A stretch of 64,000 nucleotides of DNA from Rhynchopus sp. YZ270_cl-10 (GCA_964035575.1 OZ037917.1:682001-746000); one strand, 5' to 3'; positions 1 through 10,041 are shown, counted from the stretch's first letter. Translations and numbers: made by a program. Notes: generated from the letters alone by a model not told the origin.

Positions 1-640
1 ACATGTGTGTGCAAAACACGCTATAGTACGTTTACTATGAAATGTGAGTTTCTCCGATTTAGTCAGGAAACCCCGGTTCAGAGATTTTTTTGTGGGGGGG
101 TGGGGGGGGTTCGACCCCCCTTGGGGGGTTTTTCAGACGTGTCCAGGGGGGGTGGAGAAAAAAAAAATCCGGGCCGAAAAATTTCCAGGGGGGGTGGCCC
201 GGCATGCACCCACATGTGCACTCGCCATGGGGCCATATTCAGCCTCGTGCCTCGTGAACAAAGTGACTCCGTGCAGCCAGAACGCGACTCAATTAGTCAA
301 ACGCCGAAGGAAAAGGAAGCATGCAGCATGGCAAAAGACAAAAAGTAGCGTACCGTGCGCCTGCGGCGCAAGATTGCAACCCACCCTTCCCATGACATAG
401 TTTGGCGGTAAAAATGTGTAATTTTAAGCGCAAATTTTTGAAATGTTGCGTACCGTGGCTTCGCCAGGAACCTATGGGTGCCATGACCGCCGTTTCTTTT
501 GTAAATGTACTGAGGTTACTGATAATTCGTGTGCCCCGTCTGCCTGGTGTAAATATCAGGGAAGTGCCGAACTCCGCAGTTGGACAACCACGGAATTCTC
601 ACATTCCGCCGGAGGCCCCCAACTTGAGCTAAGGTGGGGA

Positions 641-665
641 CCCGGGCGCGCGAAGCGCGCCCGGG
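641..665. repeat. Perfect GC-rich hairpin
   Basis: CCCGGGCGCGC pairs perfectly with GCGCGCCCGGG around a GAA loop. It could fold in RNA or extrude in DNA. No T or A tract follows to make it a convincing terminator. Confidence 0.6.
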
Positions 666-1040
666 CTCGACTGACAAATTTTCGACCCCCCTTGAGGCCT
701 GAAAAACCGGATCGAAAAATAAACTCTGCCCCGGTTTGCAAAAAAAAAACGTACCGAGCAAAATCGCCAAAAATCTACGGTAGTCGGTAGCAAGTTAGCG
801 CGACCCCTGAAATTAAACCTCCAATTTTTTTTTTTTTGCTTGTGCGTAAAGTGTGTAATAAATATTCTGTGGTGATAGTTTTATTACTGCAATACGCTCC
901 TCACCTGACTACCTTGGCAGTGAAGAGGAAACCTCGTTGAGGTAAAAAATTGTTTCATATACTAACTATTCTACTGAATAGATGGTATAATAGGGTGCAC
1001 TAAATGTACCCAAACTTTTTTTTTAGGTAAAAAAAAAAAA

Positions 1041-1106
1041 GTGAAGTTATTAATGCAGGCACCTCCGACTGACCCACGCACGATGCCAGCCATCCGGATG
1101 AAAGCA
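1041..1106. repeat. 66 bp dispersed repeat, copy 1
   Basis: The stretch with GCAGGCACCTCCGACTGACC and GCCAGCCATCCGGATGAAAG occurs again at 9831-9896 with only a few differences. Both copies follow a homopolymer run. The role is unknown. Confidence 0.75.
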
Positions 1107-1380
1107 TACCCTGCGGCCAACACAACAGAAGATAACACGAGGTTGCGTGCTTGAGGTTCGCAAACAATGCTCTCTTACCACCAAAATCCTTTTTATTGTT
1201 GTATCGACAAAATCGCCTTACCAGAGTTAGAGGCCTTTGTGCACAACGTCATTTTATGGAAGGCTGTAGACAGAAGAACAGTACATAGTACCACATACAG
1301 AGTGCGGTAGGAGATATTAGACCGGGGAAATATGTCCTCCGGTCCTTTTAATAAACTGAAAACCCCGAAAAAAAAAAAAT

Positions 1381-1420
1381 TATAAGATGGACCCTAAGCC
1401 TCTTGTGCTTAGGCACCTTG
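1381..1420 (+). repeat. Dispersed hairpin family, copy 1
   Basis: This has the family layout: TATAAGATG, then an inner stem CTAAGC with GCTTAG, a 7-nt loop (CTCTTGT here) and a closing CACCTT. It follows an A-run. The strand is given as the orientation in which the loop reads CTCTCGT; the genes run the other way. Confidence 0.75.
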
Positions 1421-1523
1421 ATCACAACAAAATCGTATTCCCACCCTCCCCTCCCTCCCTCCCTCTGATCTCAGATAGTATCCCATTTTCCTCCTCACGC
1501 TATCCCCCCCTACCCTTCCTACA

Positions 1524-1684
1524 CACGGTGGACTCTTTCTGGAAAAGGGCAACTATATTCCGGAGTTCGGGAGTGAAAGGGGGAGTCGAGATAGCGGGAG
1601 TTGGCACTCCCGCTAGGGGGAGTCGGGACTCCCTCTCGTTGTACCTCTTTTTAAGTTGCCCTTTTCCAGAAAGAGTCCACCGTG
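1524..1684. mobile_element. 161 bp inverted-repeat element (MITE-like)
   Basis: The ends match over about 31 bp in inverse orientation, starting CACGGTGGACTCTTTCTGG. The inside carries more GGGAGTC/GACTCCC inverted pieces. The size and terminal repeats are those of a miniature inverted-repeat element, but I see no convincing target-site duplication and no coding capacity. Confidence 0.6.
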
Positions 1685-1769
1685 CATGCAGGTCGAATCG
1701 GTTTAAGGTTTTGACTTCTCTACTCTTAAGAATGATATCTCATTTTTGCACACACGCAGACAGAAAGCA

Positions 1770-2020
1770 AAAGTGAAGTTGATAGTGCAAAACGCCTCTG
1801 GGACGCAGGGCACTTTGACACTCCGCGGGGGGTTATCGAACCCCCTCCGGGATGTTGCATTTTTTTGGGGAAAACAAAATAGAAAAGGTGAAATGAAAAG
1901 AACAACAAAACGTCTCACCGTACACCGGCGGATGGTACTCCGCGGGGGGGGTTATCGAAACCCCCCAGAGAGAGAGCACTTCATTTGCACACGGGTTTCA
2001 CCCCCGAGGGAGGGTTGTTA
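1770..2020. repeat. Two copies of a GC-rich repeat with a TTATCGAA loop
   Basis: Two related segments contain TCCGCGG followed by a G-run, TTATCGAA and a C-run (about 1820-1850 and 1940-1965). The G-run and C-run pair around TTATCGAA. Partial relatives (GAAGTTGATAGTGCAAA, CGCCTCTGGGACGCAGG) occur near 4989-5080, 59240-59375 and 60471-60540. The stem-loop recalls a tRNA T-arm, but no full cloverleaf can be drawn. Confidence 0.5.
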
Positions 2021-2174
2021 AGCAGGAAAACACAATCATTGCCCCAATGGGATGGGAGGGTATTGTATCACGCAAAAAGCCTCACCTCAAAAAAAGGTAC
2101 ACATCTAATTAACATTTGACAACCACACCAAGGCCACAAAAGGCACCAACCCCCTCCTCCCCCTCCCCCCCTCT

Positions 2175-3671
2175 TTAAACCTGCGTGGATACCGGATCGG
2201 TGGATGCTGTGCTGACCTCACTCATCTCCACATCCCGCTCCTCCTCCCCTTCCCCCCTCTCCTCCTCCTCCTCCTCCAGGACTCTGTGCACATTGCCACT
2301 TTCCCCTATGCCCCCCAGCTGCTCCCCTGCAGTAAGGGAATGCACTGTTACCCACGCCACACCACTATATATGCACGCTATGACGGTGAAGAGCGGGAAC
2401 AGCCGGGTACTGGAGATGCTGATTGGGGTGTGCTCGGTGTGGCATATGGTGGAAGCACGATGTGCGTGGCGGTAGTTTAACGAGGCGAAGAGGAGGGTGA
2501 AAATGGAGAGAGGGGCGGCGGTGGCGATAGATGAGGACCTACAGGATGCTTCCCGGTAGGGGTCGGTATACCCCTTTGCATCTCCGAGAAGCAACACAAT
2601 CTGTGCATAAAAGAGATACACCCCACCTACGGCTGCCCCCACTAAAGCCACCACAGCTGCCACCCATACCACCATTTTGCTGAATACATTCGCTTCCTTT
2701 GATGCCACCTTCATGCATTCCAACATCCCTTCTGAATCCACCACGTCCTCTCCTTTTCCAAACACCATATTTCTTTCCCAAGAAAACGCAAGATTTGTCG
2801 AATATACAGCGACCCCAGAGATTAGGTCTGATCGATTCGCGGCGTCATCAATCATGACGGAGCGTGCTTCCACTGAAACGCCACGCCAAGACGAAAGGTT
2901 TCCTGATAAAGAAATCAGCAAAAAGAATGGAACCGCAACTTTAATTATTTCAAGGAGTATTGCGGCGTACGTCTGAACGGCAAGAGGTGACCTGAAAGTC
3001 TCCTTTCGAGGGCAAAACTGAGCGGAAAAGAGACCAAGAGAGACCCCTACATCAAGAAACATTGCATGAAATGAAACCCCAGAGAGCTCTAATTTGCTGG
3101 AATAGAGTCCAGAGAGACGATTTGAGTAGGAGGTGCTGTTGCAGAGATCCGCGTAGAATGCGGCACAGTAGAACGTCACAAACCAGGCCACAACGACAAT
3201 CTGTGCTCCCATAGCCCATACTCTTAACCCCACCCAGAGACGCTCCGTAAATCGCACATTTTCAACAAAAAGCAATGACATAGGTCTCAACACTACCGGC
3301 ACCATCCACACCGTCGCATACCCCGCAGACAGCGCAAGCGACACATTCGCACTCTCATGACACTCTTCTTCAGCATCCAACCAACCTCGGGTTATCTCCT
3401 TTTCTGTTGATTGATGTTCACTCTGAATAGATTTGGGGTGAAGCGAATATAGGGCATCATGCGAATACAACTCGGACACCCAAATACACGGTAAAATTGC
3501 AAAGAGAAAGGCAAAGACACGGTTTAGTGATAACATTGACGTCGCTGATGCTGGTATTGGTGTGGACAAATGTCGCTCTGAGCGGGTATCATTTGACATA
3601 GGTGAGACATTTTGCGGGAGAGTGCAACTTGAAGACGACGACGCAGGGGAGAACGAAGACTCTCCTGGCAT
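2175..3671 (-). CDS. Multi-pass membrane protein, function unknown
   Basis: A 498-residue protein with no introns. I do not recognise the family. Hydrophobic segments lie near residues 48-66, 109-135, 145-173, 200-219, 235-257, 331-362, 383-399 and 424-445, so about eight membrane passes. The longest loop (about 258-330) contains NRS, a possible N-glycosylation site. The C terminus is very acidic (glutamate-rich, 466-482) followed by a Ser/Thr tail. The start at 3671 is the first ATG, but the sense strand just upstream is a long CT-rich tract and the first AG after it lies two bases past that ATG; if this were a trans-splice acceptor, translation would begin at Met25 (3599) or Met46 (3536), the latter opening directly with a signal-anchor-like helix. 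Codon use and length support a real gene. It shares nothing with the CAP-EGF genes. Receptor, transporter and channel all remain possible. Confidence 0.75.
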   Translation of the reverse strand: MPGESSFSPASSSSSCTLPQNVSPMSNDTRSERHLSTPIPASATSMLSLNRVFAFLFAILPCIWVSELYSHDALYSLHPKSIQSEHQSTEKEITRGWLDAEEECHESANVSLALSAGYATVWMVPVVLRPMSLLFVENVRFTERLWVGLRVWAMGAQIVVVAWFVTFYCAAFYADLCNSTSYSNRLSGLYSSKLELSGVSFHAMFLDVGVSLGLFSAQFCPRKETFRSPLAVQTYAAILLEIIKVAVPFFLLISLSGNLSSWRGVSVEARSVMIDDAANRSDLISGVAVYSTNLAFSWERNMVFGKGEDVVDSEGMLECMKVASKEANVFSKMVVWVAAVVALVGAAVGGVYLFYAQIVLLLGDAKGYTDPYREASCRSSSIATAAPLSIFTLLFASLNYRHAHRASTICHTEHTPISISSTRLFPLFTVIACIYSGVAWVTVHSLTAGEQLGGIGESGNVHRVLEEEEEERGEGEEERDVEMSEVSTASTDPVSTQV

Positions 3672-3710
3672 AAGGCAAATGAGGGGAGAGAGAGAGAAAA
3701 GAGAAAAGTT

Positions 3711-3752
3711 TATAAGATGACCCTAAGCACTCTCGTTGCTTAGTCACCTTAA
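3711..3752 (+). repeat. Dispersed hairpin family, copy 2, upstream of the membrane-protein gene
   Basis: TTTATAAGATGA, inner stem CTAAGC(A) with (T)GCTTAG, closing TCACCTTAA; the loop here is slightly longer. It lies about 40 bp upstream of the gene start at 3671. Read on the gene's strand, the hairpin is followed by TATAAACTTTTC and then a long CT-rich tract. Confidence 0.8.
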
Positions 3753-4659
3753 TGATATTGTAACAGAACCACCCAAAATAGGGGGGCGGTTTTTAGCGTT
3801 TTGTTTTTAAAAGCGATTCAACGTCGTTGAGGGGTGTGATTAGGGGGGGGTGAAAATGGTGTAGTGGTGGTGTGTATTTGTGAGGGGAAGGGGGGGGGAG
3901 AGGGGGGAAACAAACAGTTGTTTGCTGTTTGTTTGTTTGTTGTGCCCTGAGGATGTATAGGGGTGTGTGTGTGGGTGGAAGTGATGCAAAAAAAATTGAC
4001 TTAAAAGTGAATTTGACAGTGTACGCTGACATTTGAAATACAAAGCAGTACATGACTGTGCACCGTGGTGCACAACCGGAACACCCGGGAAGGTGTAGGG
4101 ACCCGAAAACCGATGTTCAAGGAAGAGTACAGTTTTTTTGAAAATATATAAAAAAAATAAAATAGTTTTCCCCCCACTTATTTTGCTCCGAGTAGTTCCT
4201 CTCTTTTTTTTGTGTGGGGGGAAAAATCGAAAAATGTTTCTGTTGATTTTTTTTTTTTGTGATTTTTTTTTTTTTACATGCGTTTTGCCACAGTTCGCAG
4301 AAGAAGAGATGCAAAAAGATAGCTAAGGAAAGTACTCTGCAAAACAGAGCCCTCTCTCCTCCCTCCTCTTCCAAACTCCCCTTTTTGTGAACTTTTTTTT
4401 TTCTCCACAACAAAAAAAAATGTAAAAAAAAAAAAAGAATGAAGGGCTAAAAATGACTGGAAAACGATAAAATGGGTCCGGGGGGGATATATTCTTATGA
4501 ATGATTGTTTTGTTTTTTTTTTTTTTTTGGAGAGGAACGAAGCAAATTTTCAAAACAAAAATAATAATAATGCAAACAAAATAGAACACAAAAAAAAGGG
4601 AGGAAAAATGAATAAAAAGGGTAGAGCGGGAGAGGAAGGGAGGGAGAGAGGGAAAATGG

Positions 4660-4702
<43 letters not shown>

Positions 4703-4930
4703 CAACAAAAACTATTTTTCTTTTTGGGAGGAAAACCCCTGTTTGAGACAAAAACTCACCCTGCTGCCAAACTTGGTAGGACGTCAGGTCGTATTCGCGG
4801 CACCTACCTCGTCTTTGCGTTGCACTGGCAAAAGGCAGACCCTCCGAGGGGAAAAGAAAGAAAAGAAAAGATCTTGCGGCTCACTGATACTCATATTCGT
4901 CAAATTTTGGAACAAAAATAAAATTATAAT

Positions 4931-4967
4931 TTTATGAGGTGACTCTAAGCCTCTGCCTAGCCACCTT
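4931..4967 (+). repeat. Dispersed hairpin family, copy 3
   Basis: Here the outer stem is AGGTG with CACCT, a perfect pair, where most copies have AGATG with CATCT or CACCT. It is directly followed by a remnant of the GAAGTTGA/CAAACGCC repeat. Confidence 0.7.
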
Positions 4968-5475
4968 GATTACAATCAAAGAAAAGGGTGAAGTTGAGAT
5001 ATGCAAACGCCGTTGCGACGCAGACACTGGCACTTCGCGGAAAAAAAAGAGAAGTTGAAAGTGCAAACGCCTCACCGTTTCATCGGAAAAATAAAAAAAG
5101 ACCCTTATCCAGCCCGATCACGAAAACAATCCTCACAAAAAAAAAATTGTCATTTTTCAAACAGAGCCCATATTCGGTCTTTGTACCGCCGATTTAACAC
5201 ATTATACTATACACCACTTCATAGTAGTGATAATTGGCTGGTAAAAGAGAGTACGTGGTTCTGTTAAGAAGAGTTGACCGACAGGGTTGTTCCCTGATAT
5301 TGGGATGGCTCAATTCTTTTTTTTTAAATATCACCTTTCTTGAAAAAAAAACCATTTCTTTTCCCTCTAAAAATCTGAATAGTAAACAGTGCCAGTCTTC
5401 TTCTTTGTCAATTTTCTTTTTTGAACTTTCTTTTCAAGACAAATTTCTCAAACAGGGTTAAAAAAAAAAGTTGGT

Positions 5476-5512
5476 AAATGGTGATTCTAAGCCTCTCACT
5501 CTCTCACCTTTT
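5476..5512 (+). repeat. Dispersed hairpin family, copy 4 (degenerate inner stem)
   Basis: GGTGA pairs with TCACC around a decayed TCTAAGCCTCTCACTCTC core. The outer stem is kept while the inner stem is lost. Confidence 0.5.
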
Positions 5513-5947
5513 AACCTGTACCAAAAAAATTTGTCTCAAAGACACAAACGGGAGCTGGGTAGGCAGAGGAATGTCTCCCTATATTCCTTGCTTTCCGAGG
5601 GATCTTTGAGACAGTTTTTTCTTTTTACTTTATTCACTTCTTAGCGAATGTCAGATGTGTACCTTTGGGAGATTTAAAAAAAAAACACACACACGGGGTA
5701 TTGAGTGCATAAGACAATCAAAAAATACATCGCATTTTGTTTTCTTTTTTTTTTTGGTTCGTACACTTTTTTGTGCACTGGGGTTTTTTAATTGGTTATT
5801 CTCCTAACGAAGCAAGAGAAATATGGGGGGGGATAATAAAGGGGGGAAAACTATCTTTTTTTTGATAAAACGTTCTGGGGGAGGAGAAAACAGAGGGACA
5901 TCATGAACTTAGATATTCCCCAATATTTCAAAATGTGGGGAAAAATA

Positions 5948-5983
5948 AAGATGTAAAACTGAGCCTCGTGTGCTCAATCATCT
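5948..5983 (+). repeat. Dispersed hairpin family, copy 5 (TGAGC type)
   Basis: AGATG pairs with CATCT and the inner stem is TGAGC with GCTCA instead of TAAGC with GCTTA, so both sides changed together. The loop is CTCGTGT. Confidence 0.75.
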
Positions 5984-6303
5984 GAACACAGTGGGATGGG
6001 CAAAAAGTTAAAAGTGACGTGCAGATATCTCTTTTCTTCAGGCGTATTCCTAAATATGGGAAAAATTTCTGAGAATTTTCAAAAAAAGGCTGGATGTTAG
6101 TGAACAGCAGAATGCTGATCTGTCATCCAGAATGTATTTTTTTTTTTTTAAAAGAGGGCATTTTGTTTGTGCACCCAAAGACCAGGATAAAAAAAATACC
6201 GGGGAAAAAAATCAATACTGCAAACAAAAGGAGGGGAAAAAAAAAAAAACAAACCGAAACAATAGTCAGAGTATTACTCTTTGTTTTGCTTTTGAACGTC
6301 AAA

Positions 6304-6336
<33 letters not shown>

Positions 6337-6795
6337 TGCACCCCTCGTTGTGCTATACAAGAAAGTCTTGAACAACAACAGATCATGGGAATATAAGGGG
6401 GGGAGAGTTTTGTTTGACCAAAGTATGTGTGTATCTTTTTTTTTTTTGGGGGAAGGGTTTTGTTGATTTTTCATGCTCAATTTAATGAAGAGAGGGGGAC
6501 GGCGGTTATGGACACACAACACATCTTAAATGGAATACACGCCATCAAAAAGGGAAAACCATTTAATTGATTTTCCCTGTATTTTGTCCCACTGTATGTG
6601 GAGACCTATCTCTTAAGCAAGGGGAGAATGATAATAAAACTTGATGCAAAAGAAAAACAAAAATGCAGATGTGAACAAAAAAAAAAAACAACAAAAACAA
6701 CTAAAAATTTTAAAGAGCGGTAATGTGTCTTGCGGCACATTATCAATCTTTGTAATAAATTAATATAACGTTTGTAGAACAGCAAAAAGAAAAAA

Positions 6796-7818
6796 CACGG
6801 GTCAGGAAAGATCTTTTGTATTTTTTTGTCTTTTTTCGAGAATCTCGGGAGAAAAAAAAAAAAAATCAAGATTTTCAGGATTTTTGTCTTTTTTCACGGG
6901 TCAGGAAAGATCTTTTTTTTTTTTTTTTTTTTCGAGAAAAAAAATCCTCTTCTCCCGAAAAAAAAAAAAAAAAAAAGATTTTTGGGAGAAAAAAAAAAAG
7001 AGAAAAGATTTGAAAATCCTGGAAAAATCCTGGAAAAATCCTGAAAAATCCTGGAAAAATCCATGAAATTTCATGAAAAATCTCGAGATCTTGAGAAATC
7101 TTTGAAAAAAAAAAAAAAGATTTTCAAAATCTTTTTTTTTTTTTTTCCCCCAAAAAGATTTTTCAAAATCCCAAAAATCTTTTTTATCTTTTTTTTGAGA
7201 AAAAAAAGATTTTCAAGATCTTTTTCATCTTTTTTTCTCTTTTTTTTCTTTTTTTTCCTTTTTTTTCCAGGATTTTTCAAAGATCTCAAAGATCTCGAGA
7301 GATCCTGAAAAAAAAAGACAAAAATCCTGAAAATCTTGATTTTTTTTTTTTTCTCCCGAAAAAAGACAAAAAAAGACAAAAGATCTTTCCTGACCCGTGT
7401 TTTTTTTTCAGGATCTCTCGAGATCTTTGAGATCTTTGAAAAATCCTGGAAAAAAAAGGAAAAAAAAGGAAAAAAAGAGAAAAAAAGATGAAAAAGATCT
7501 TGAAAATCTTTTTTTTCTCAAAAAAAAGATAAAAAAGATTTTTGGGATTTTGAAAAATATTTTTGGGAAAAAAAAAAAAAAGATTTTGAAAATCTTTTTT
7601 TTTTTTTTCAAAGATTTCTCAAGATCTCGAGATTTTTCATGAAATTTCATGGATTTTTCCAGGATTTTTCAGGATTTTTTCAGGATTTTCCCAGGATTTT
7701 CAAATCTTTTCTCTTTTTTTTTTTCTCCCAAAAATCTTTTTTTTTTTTTTTTTTTCGGGAGAAGAGGATTTTTTTTCTCGAAAAAAAAAAAAAAAAAAAA
7801 GATCTTTCCCGACCCGTG
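6796..7818. mobile_element. 1.02 kb low-complexity foldback insertion
   Basis: The ends are inverted: CACGGGTCAGGAAAGATCTT at the left and the inverse, with one change, ending GACCCGTG at the right. Inside, about 6895-7310 is inverted relative to about 7396-7818, built from AAAATCCTGG, GATCTTT, CTCGAGA and long A or T runs; the terminal motif recurs internally near 6894 and 7382. The paralogous spacer at about 20640-20700 lacks it, so it is an insertion. The arms are too low in complexity to encode a protein. Confidence 0.7.
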
Positions 7819-7988
7819 AAAAAAAGAAAAAAAAACAACAAAAAAATCAAAAGTATATTTTTAGATGGCAAAGTACATGATAAAGGGGTGACTAATAATG
7901 CCATAAAAATGAACAATTATAGAGTCATGAATAGGAAAAGGAAAACAATAAAAAAAAGTGGGGCAGCAGTCGAAGTTTTTTTTTTTTT

Positions 7989-8092
7989 GCAAGATTTAAC
8001 GAAGCCCCCAGAGGAGCTTGGTCAATCTTGTAACAAAATACGTGGTTTCATTATAACCCAAAGTGTATCCTGCTGATACCTCGGCTGTCAAA
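7989..8092. other. Conserved non-coding core of the spacer, copy 1
   Basis: Best-conserved stretch of the spacer blocks, with AACGAAGCCCCCAGAGGAGC, CTTGGTCAATCTTGTA, TTTCATTATAACCCAA and GCTGATACCTCGGCTGTC. Related copies are at 20750-20859, 32863-32970 and 45280-45388. No shared protein frame explains it; a structured RNA or regulatory site is possible. Confidence 0.5.
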
Positions 8093-8336
8093 TGGCTCAA
8101 TCAAAGAAGAATAATGAAACCAAATGAATCAAATAGTATGCATACGACCAGTTATATGGCTCTGACGTACGCACAAAACACACACACACGCAATACTTTT
8201 TTGTTGGTTTTTTTGGTGCAAACAAGGGAAGGCGGGGGGGTGTCAAATTTTTTGGGGGAAAAGGGGGTGTAATAAAAAAGAAGGCAGGTTATATTGCAAG
8301 CCTCTTTTTGATATCACCCGGTTTTGCTTTTTTAAT

Positions 8337-8433
8337 ACTTTCGTGGGGAGCGCGGCATCAGGTACATACATGCTCACACAACGCCACTCATTTTTTGGAG
8401 AGGAATTATATTTTCGGCGAAAACGTTGCAACG
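8337..8433. other. Second conserved non-coding core, copy 1
   Basis: Contains TACTTTCGTGGGGAGCGCGG, CATGCTCACACAACGCCACT, a T-run, then GGAGAGGAATTATATTTTCG. Copies at 21105-21208, 33187-33292 and 45605-45711 differ mainly in T-run length. A T-run after a conserved stretch could end a Pol III transcript, but the similarity continues past it. Confidence 0.45.
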
Positions 8434-8985
8434 GGATAACAAATGTTACGGAACCCATGACAACTACACTACTCCCTTATTTTTGGGGAGAGTATTTATT
8501 TTTCTTCATGTTTTGTTTTTGTTGATAAAAACTGACAACTCCTGCATTTGTATCTTACTGCATGATTCTTGTTTTAAAAACTTAGTTGTTTTGGTTGATT
8601 ACACTCCTTAGATGTGATCACCAGAAGTTCTGTTTCTTATATTTATTTATTTTTTTTGATAAATCTGTTCATTAGTGTAGCTGCTGTTCAGACAGGCTTT
8701 CACTATTTAAAAGATCGACAACCACCCTTTTTCAGAGGGTGATTCCCACATTCCGTATCCTCCTGAGAAGGGAGATACAGAGTTGTTGTTCTTCTTCTTC
8801 TTCTTCTTCTTATTCTTCTTTAAAAACCAAGAAAGGCAGAAAGTTGTTGTGCTCAGGAAAATTGTATCAGTGGGGGTAAGGAGGGTGTTTTCTCACCCGA
8901 GGATGAGCTCCACTATACCTTTTTTGTTGTTTTTTGTTTTCTTTTTTTTTGGGGGGTGCTGTTTTGAAAAAACTGTGTTGGGTTA

Positions 8986-9030
8986 GTGGATCTGCCACCA
9001 CTGCTGTTGTTGCAATAGTGCCACATCCAC
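8986..9030. repeat. CCACTGC stem-loop, copy 1
   Basis: GTGGATCTG and CCAC-CACTGC fold back on GCAA-TAGTG and CACATCCAC around a TGTTGTT loop. Homologues at 22355-22399, 33595-33637 and 45990-46032 keep the stem with paired changes. Confidence 0.6.
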
Positions 9031-9616
9031 AGTACGGTTTTTTCAGGTAAAAAAAAAAAAAATTGAAGGGGAAGGGGGTGGTGAGAAAACACGTAGATAA
9101 TATAAAAAAAGAAAAGAAAAGAAACACATTTGAAAGACGGGGTGCGTCCACAGATTGGCACAAACACCTCAGTCTAAAAAAAAAATTGGTTTGCAATTTA
9201 ATTTGAAAAAAATATGAGGGGCGCTCACAATTGCTTTTTAAAAAAAAAGCCCCCCAGTACGAATGTCGAAACCTAACGAATTTGGAAAAAAGGAAAAAAA
9301 AAAGGGGTAAAAAAAATAGATGGGCGTACACATCTTAAAGGGAGGAAGGGTGTGCTGAAGGTGGTCAATCGTTATGAGAGGACGAAAGAAAATGAAAAAA
9401 GTTCGAAAAAAAAAAAAAAAAAAAGGTGTCCTATACATAGAGGGCTGACTTCAACAACGATAAAAAACATCAAAACACAGAGAGATAGAGAGAGAGACGG
9501 AGATAAAGAGCATGTCTGCAAACCAAGAAAGTTGAAAAGTGCAAAAAAAAAAAACAAACAAACAAACAAACGACTCAGGTGGACGCATTTTCATTGAAAC
9601 AAATAATAGAAAAATT

Positions 9617-9660
9617 GTAAGATGAATGTGCTCTCTCTCTCTTACCTGCACATATCTCAT
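9617..9660 (+). repeat. Possible dispersed hairpin family member, ATGTGC type
   Basis: AAGATGA is followed by ATGTGC pairing with GCACAT instead of CTAAGC with GCTTAG, with a longer CT-rich loop. A similar inner stem (GATGTGC with GCAC) is seen at 60663. Family membership is less sure. Confidence 0.4.
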
Positions 9661-9830
9661 TTTTACTATTGTTAAAAAAATGGGTTTACATCACCTTACA
9701 GATGAATAGGCCTAATCGGATGATAAAGAAAAGAAAGAAATACATTCATATACTTACTATTTATAACACAAACAGTAAGCACTAAAGGGTGTAACACGTA
9801 CATCCTTCCTTTTTTTTCTTCTGAAAGAAA

Positions 9831-9896
9831 GTAATGTTATTAATGCAGGCACCTCCGACTGACCCACGTACGATGCCAGCCATCCGGATGAAAGCA
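9831..9896. repeat. 66 bp dispersed repeat, copy 2
   Basis: Second copy of the segment at 1041-1106, with a few changes. It is followed within 15 bases by a hairpin-family copy. Confidence 0.75.
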
Positions 9897-9906
9897 CAAA
9901 GAACAG

Positions 9907-9937
9907 TTTATAAGATGACCCTAAGCCTCTCGTGCTT
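9907..9937 (+). repeat. Dispersed hairpin family, copy 6, left part
   Basis: TATAAGATGACC, CTAAGC, loop and CGTGCTT are intact, then the element is interrupted. The rest resumes at 10042. Confidence 0.75.
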
Positions 9938-10041
9938 GATTAGATGATTAGATTACTTAATGTTTTGAGCATTGGTTAGCCATCAATCTTTTTTTTTGTT
10001 GTATTTTTTGAATCCTTTTTTGTTTTGTTTTATTGTTGCAA
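9938..10041. mobile_element. 104 bp insertion splitting a hairpin copy
   Basis: The 7 bases CGTGCTT occur on both sides (9931-9937 and 10042-10048), a target-site duplication inside the hairpin. The insert starts GATTAGATGATTAG and becomes T-rich toward its right end, so its complement ends A-rich, as a short retroposed (SINE-like) sequence would. No coding capacity. Confidence 0.65.

Larger units (their letters stand above)
1..2174. other. Gene-free repeat-rich stretch
   Basis: No reading frame here looks like a gene: the open frames are short, low in complexity and not shared with any other part of the window. It holds G-run and A-run tracts (about 90-200), a perfect GC-rich hairpin at 641-665, a 66 bp segment repeated at 9831, one hairpin-family copy at 1381, an inverted-repeat element at 1524-1684 and two copies of a GC-rich repeat with a TTATCGAA loop (about 1770-2020). 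Confidence 0.6.
3753..5594. other. Gene-free spacer with homopolymer runs
   Basis: No gene is supported. It contains a poly-A run of about 40 bases (4658-4700), many A- and T-runs, hairpin-family copies at 4931 and 5476, and remnants of the GAAGTTGA/CAAACGCC repeat at 4989-5080. Open frames here come from the homopolymers. Confidence 0.6.
5595..9475. repeat. Duplicated spacer block, copy 1 (downstream of gene A)
   Basis: This non-coding block is related along its length to about 19529-22980, 31363-34245 and 43073-48925. Shared landmarks in order are TTCACTTCTTAGCGAA, a TGAGC-type hairpin, TCTTGCGGCACATTA, AACGAAGCCCCCAGAGGAGC, TGGGGAGCGCGGCATCAGG, TTTCGGCGAAAACGTTGCAA, a CCACTGC stem-loop and GTGCTGAAGGTGGTCAAT. 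It is the most diverged of the four and carries the 1.02 kb foldback at 6796-7818. No protein-coding frame is conserved between copies. Confidence 0.8.

Noticed and set aside
1820-1850. tRNA gene suggested by the G-run, TTATCGAA, C-run stem
   Set aside because: The loop has the wrong length for a T-arm and no acceptor, D or anticodon arms can be placed at the right distances.
2185-2976. Short plus-strand frames opposite the membrane-protein gene
   Set aside because: Short antisense shadows of a well-supported gene.
4323-4937. Open frames of about 140 codons rich in Phe or Lys around the poly-A run
   Set aside because: They are homopolymer-driven and have no counterpart in other spacers.
7063-7650. 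Lys/Phe-rich open frames in the 1.02 kb foldback
   Set aside because: They consist of A- and T-runs with GATCTT words and appear in mirror image on both strands because of the palindrome.
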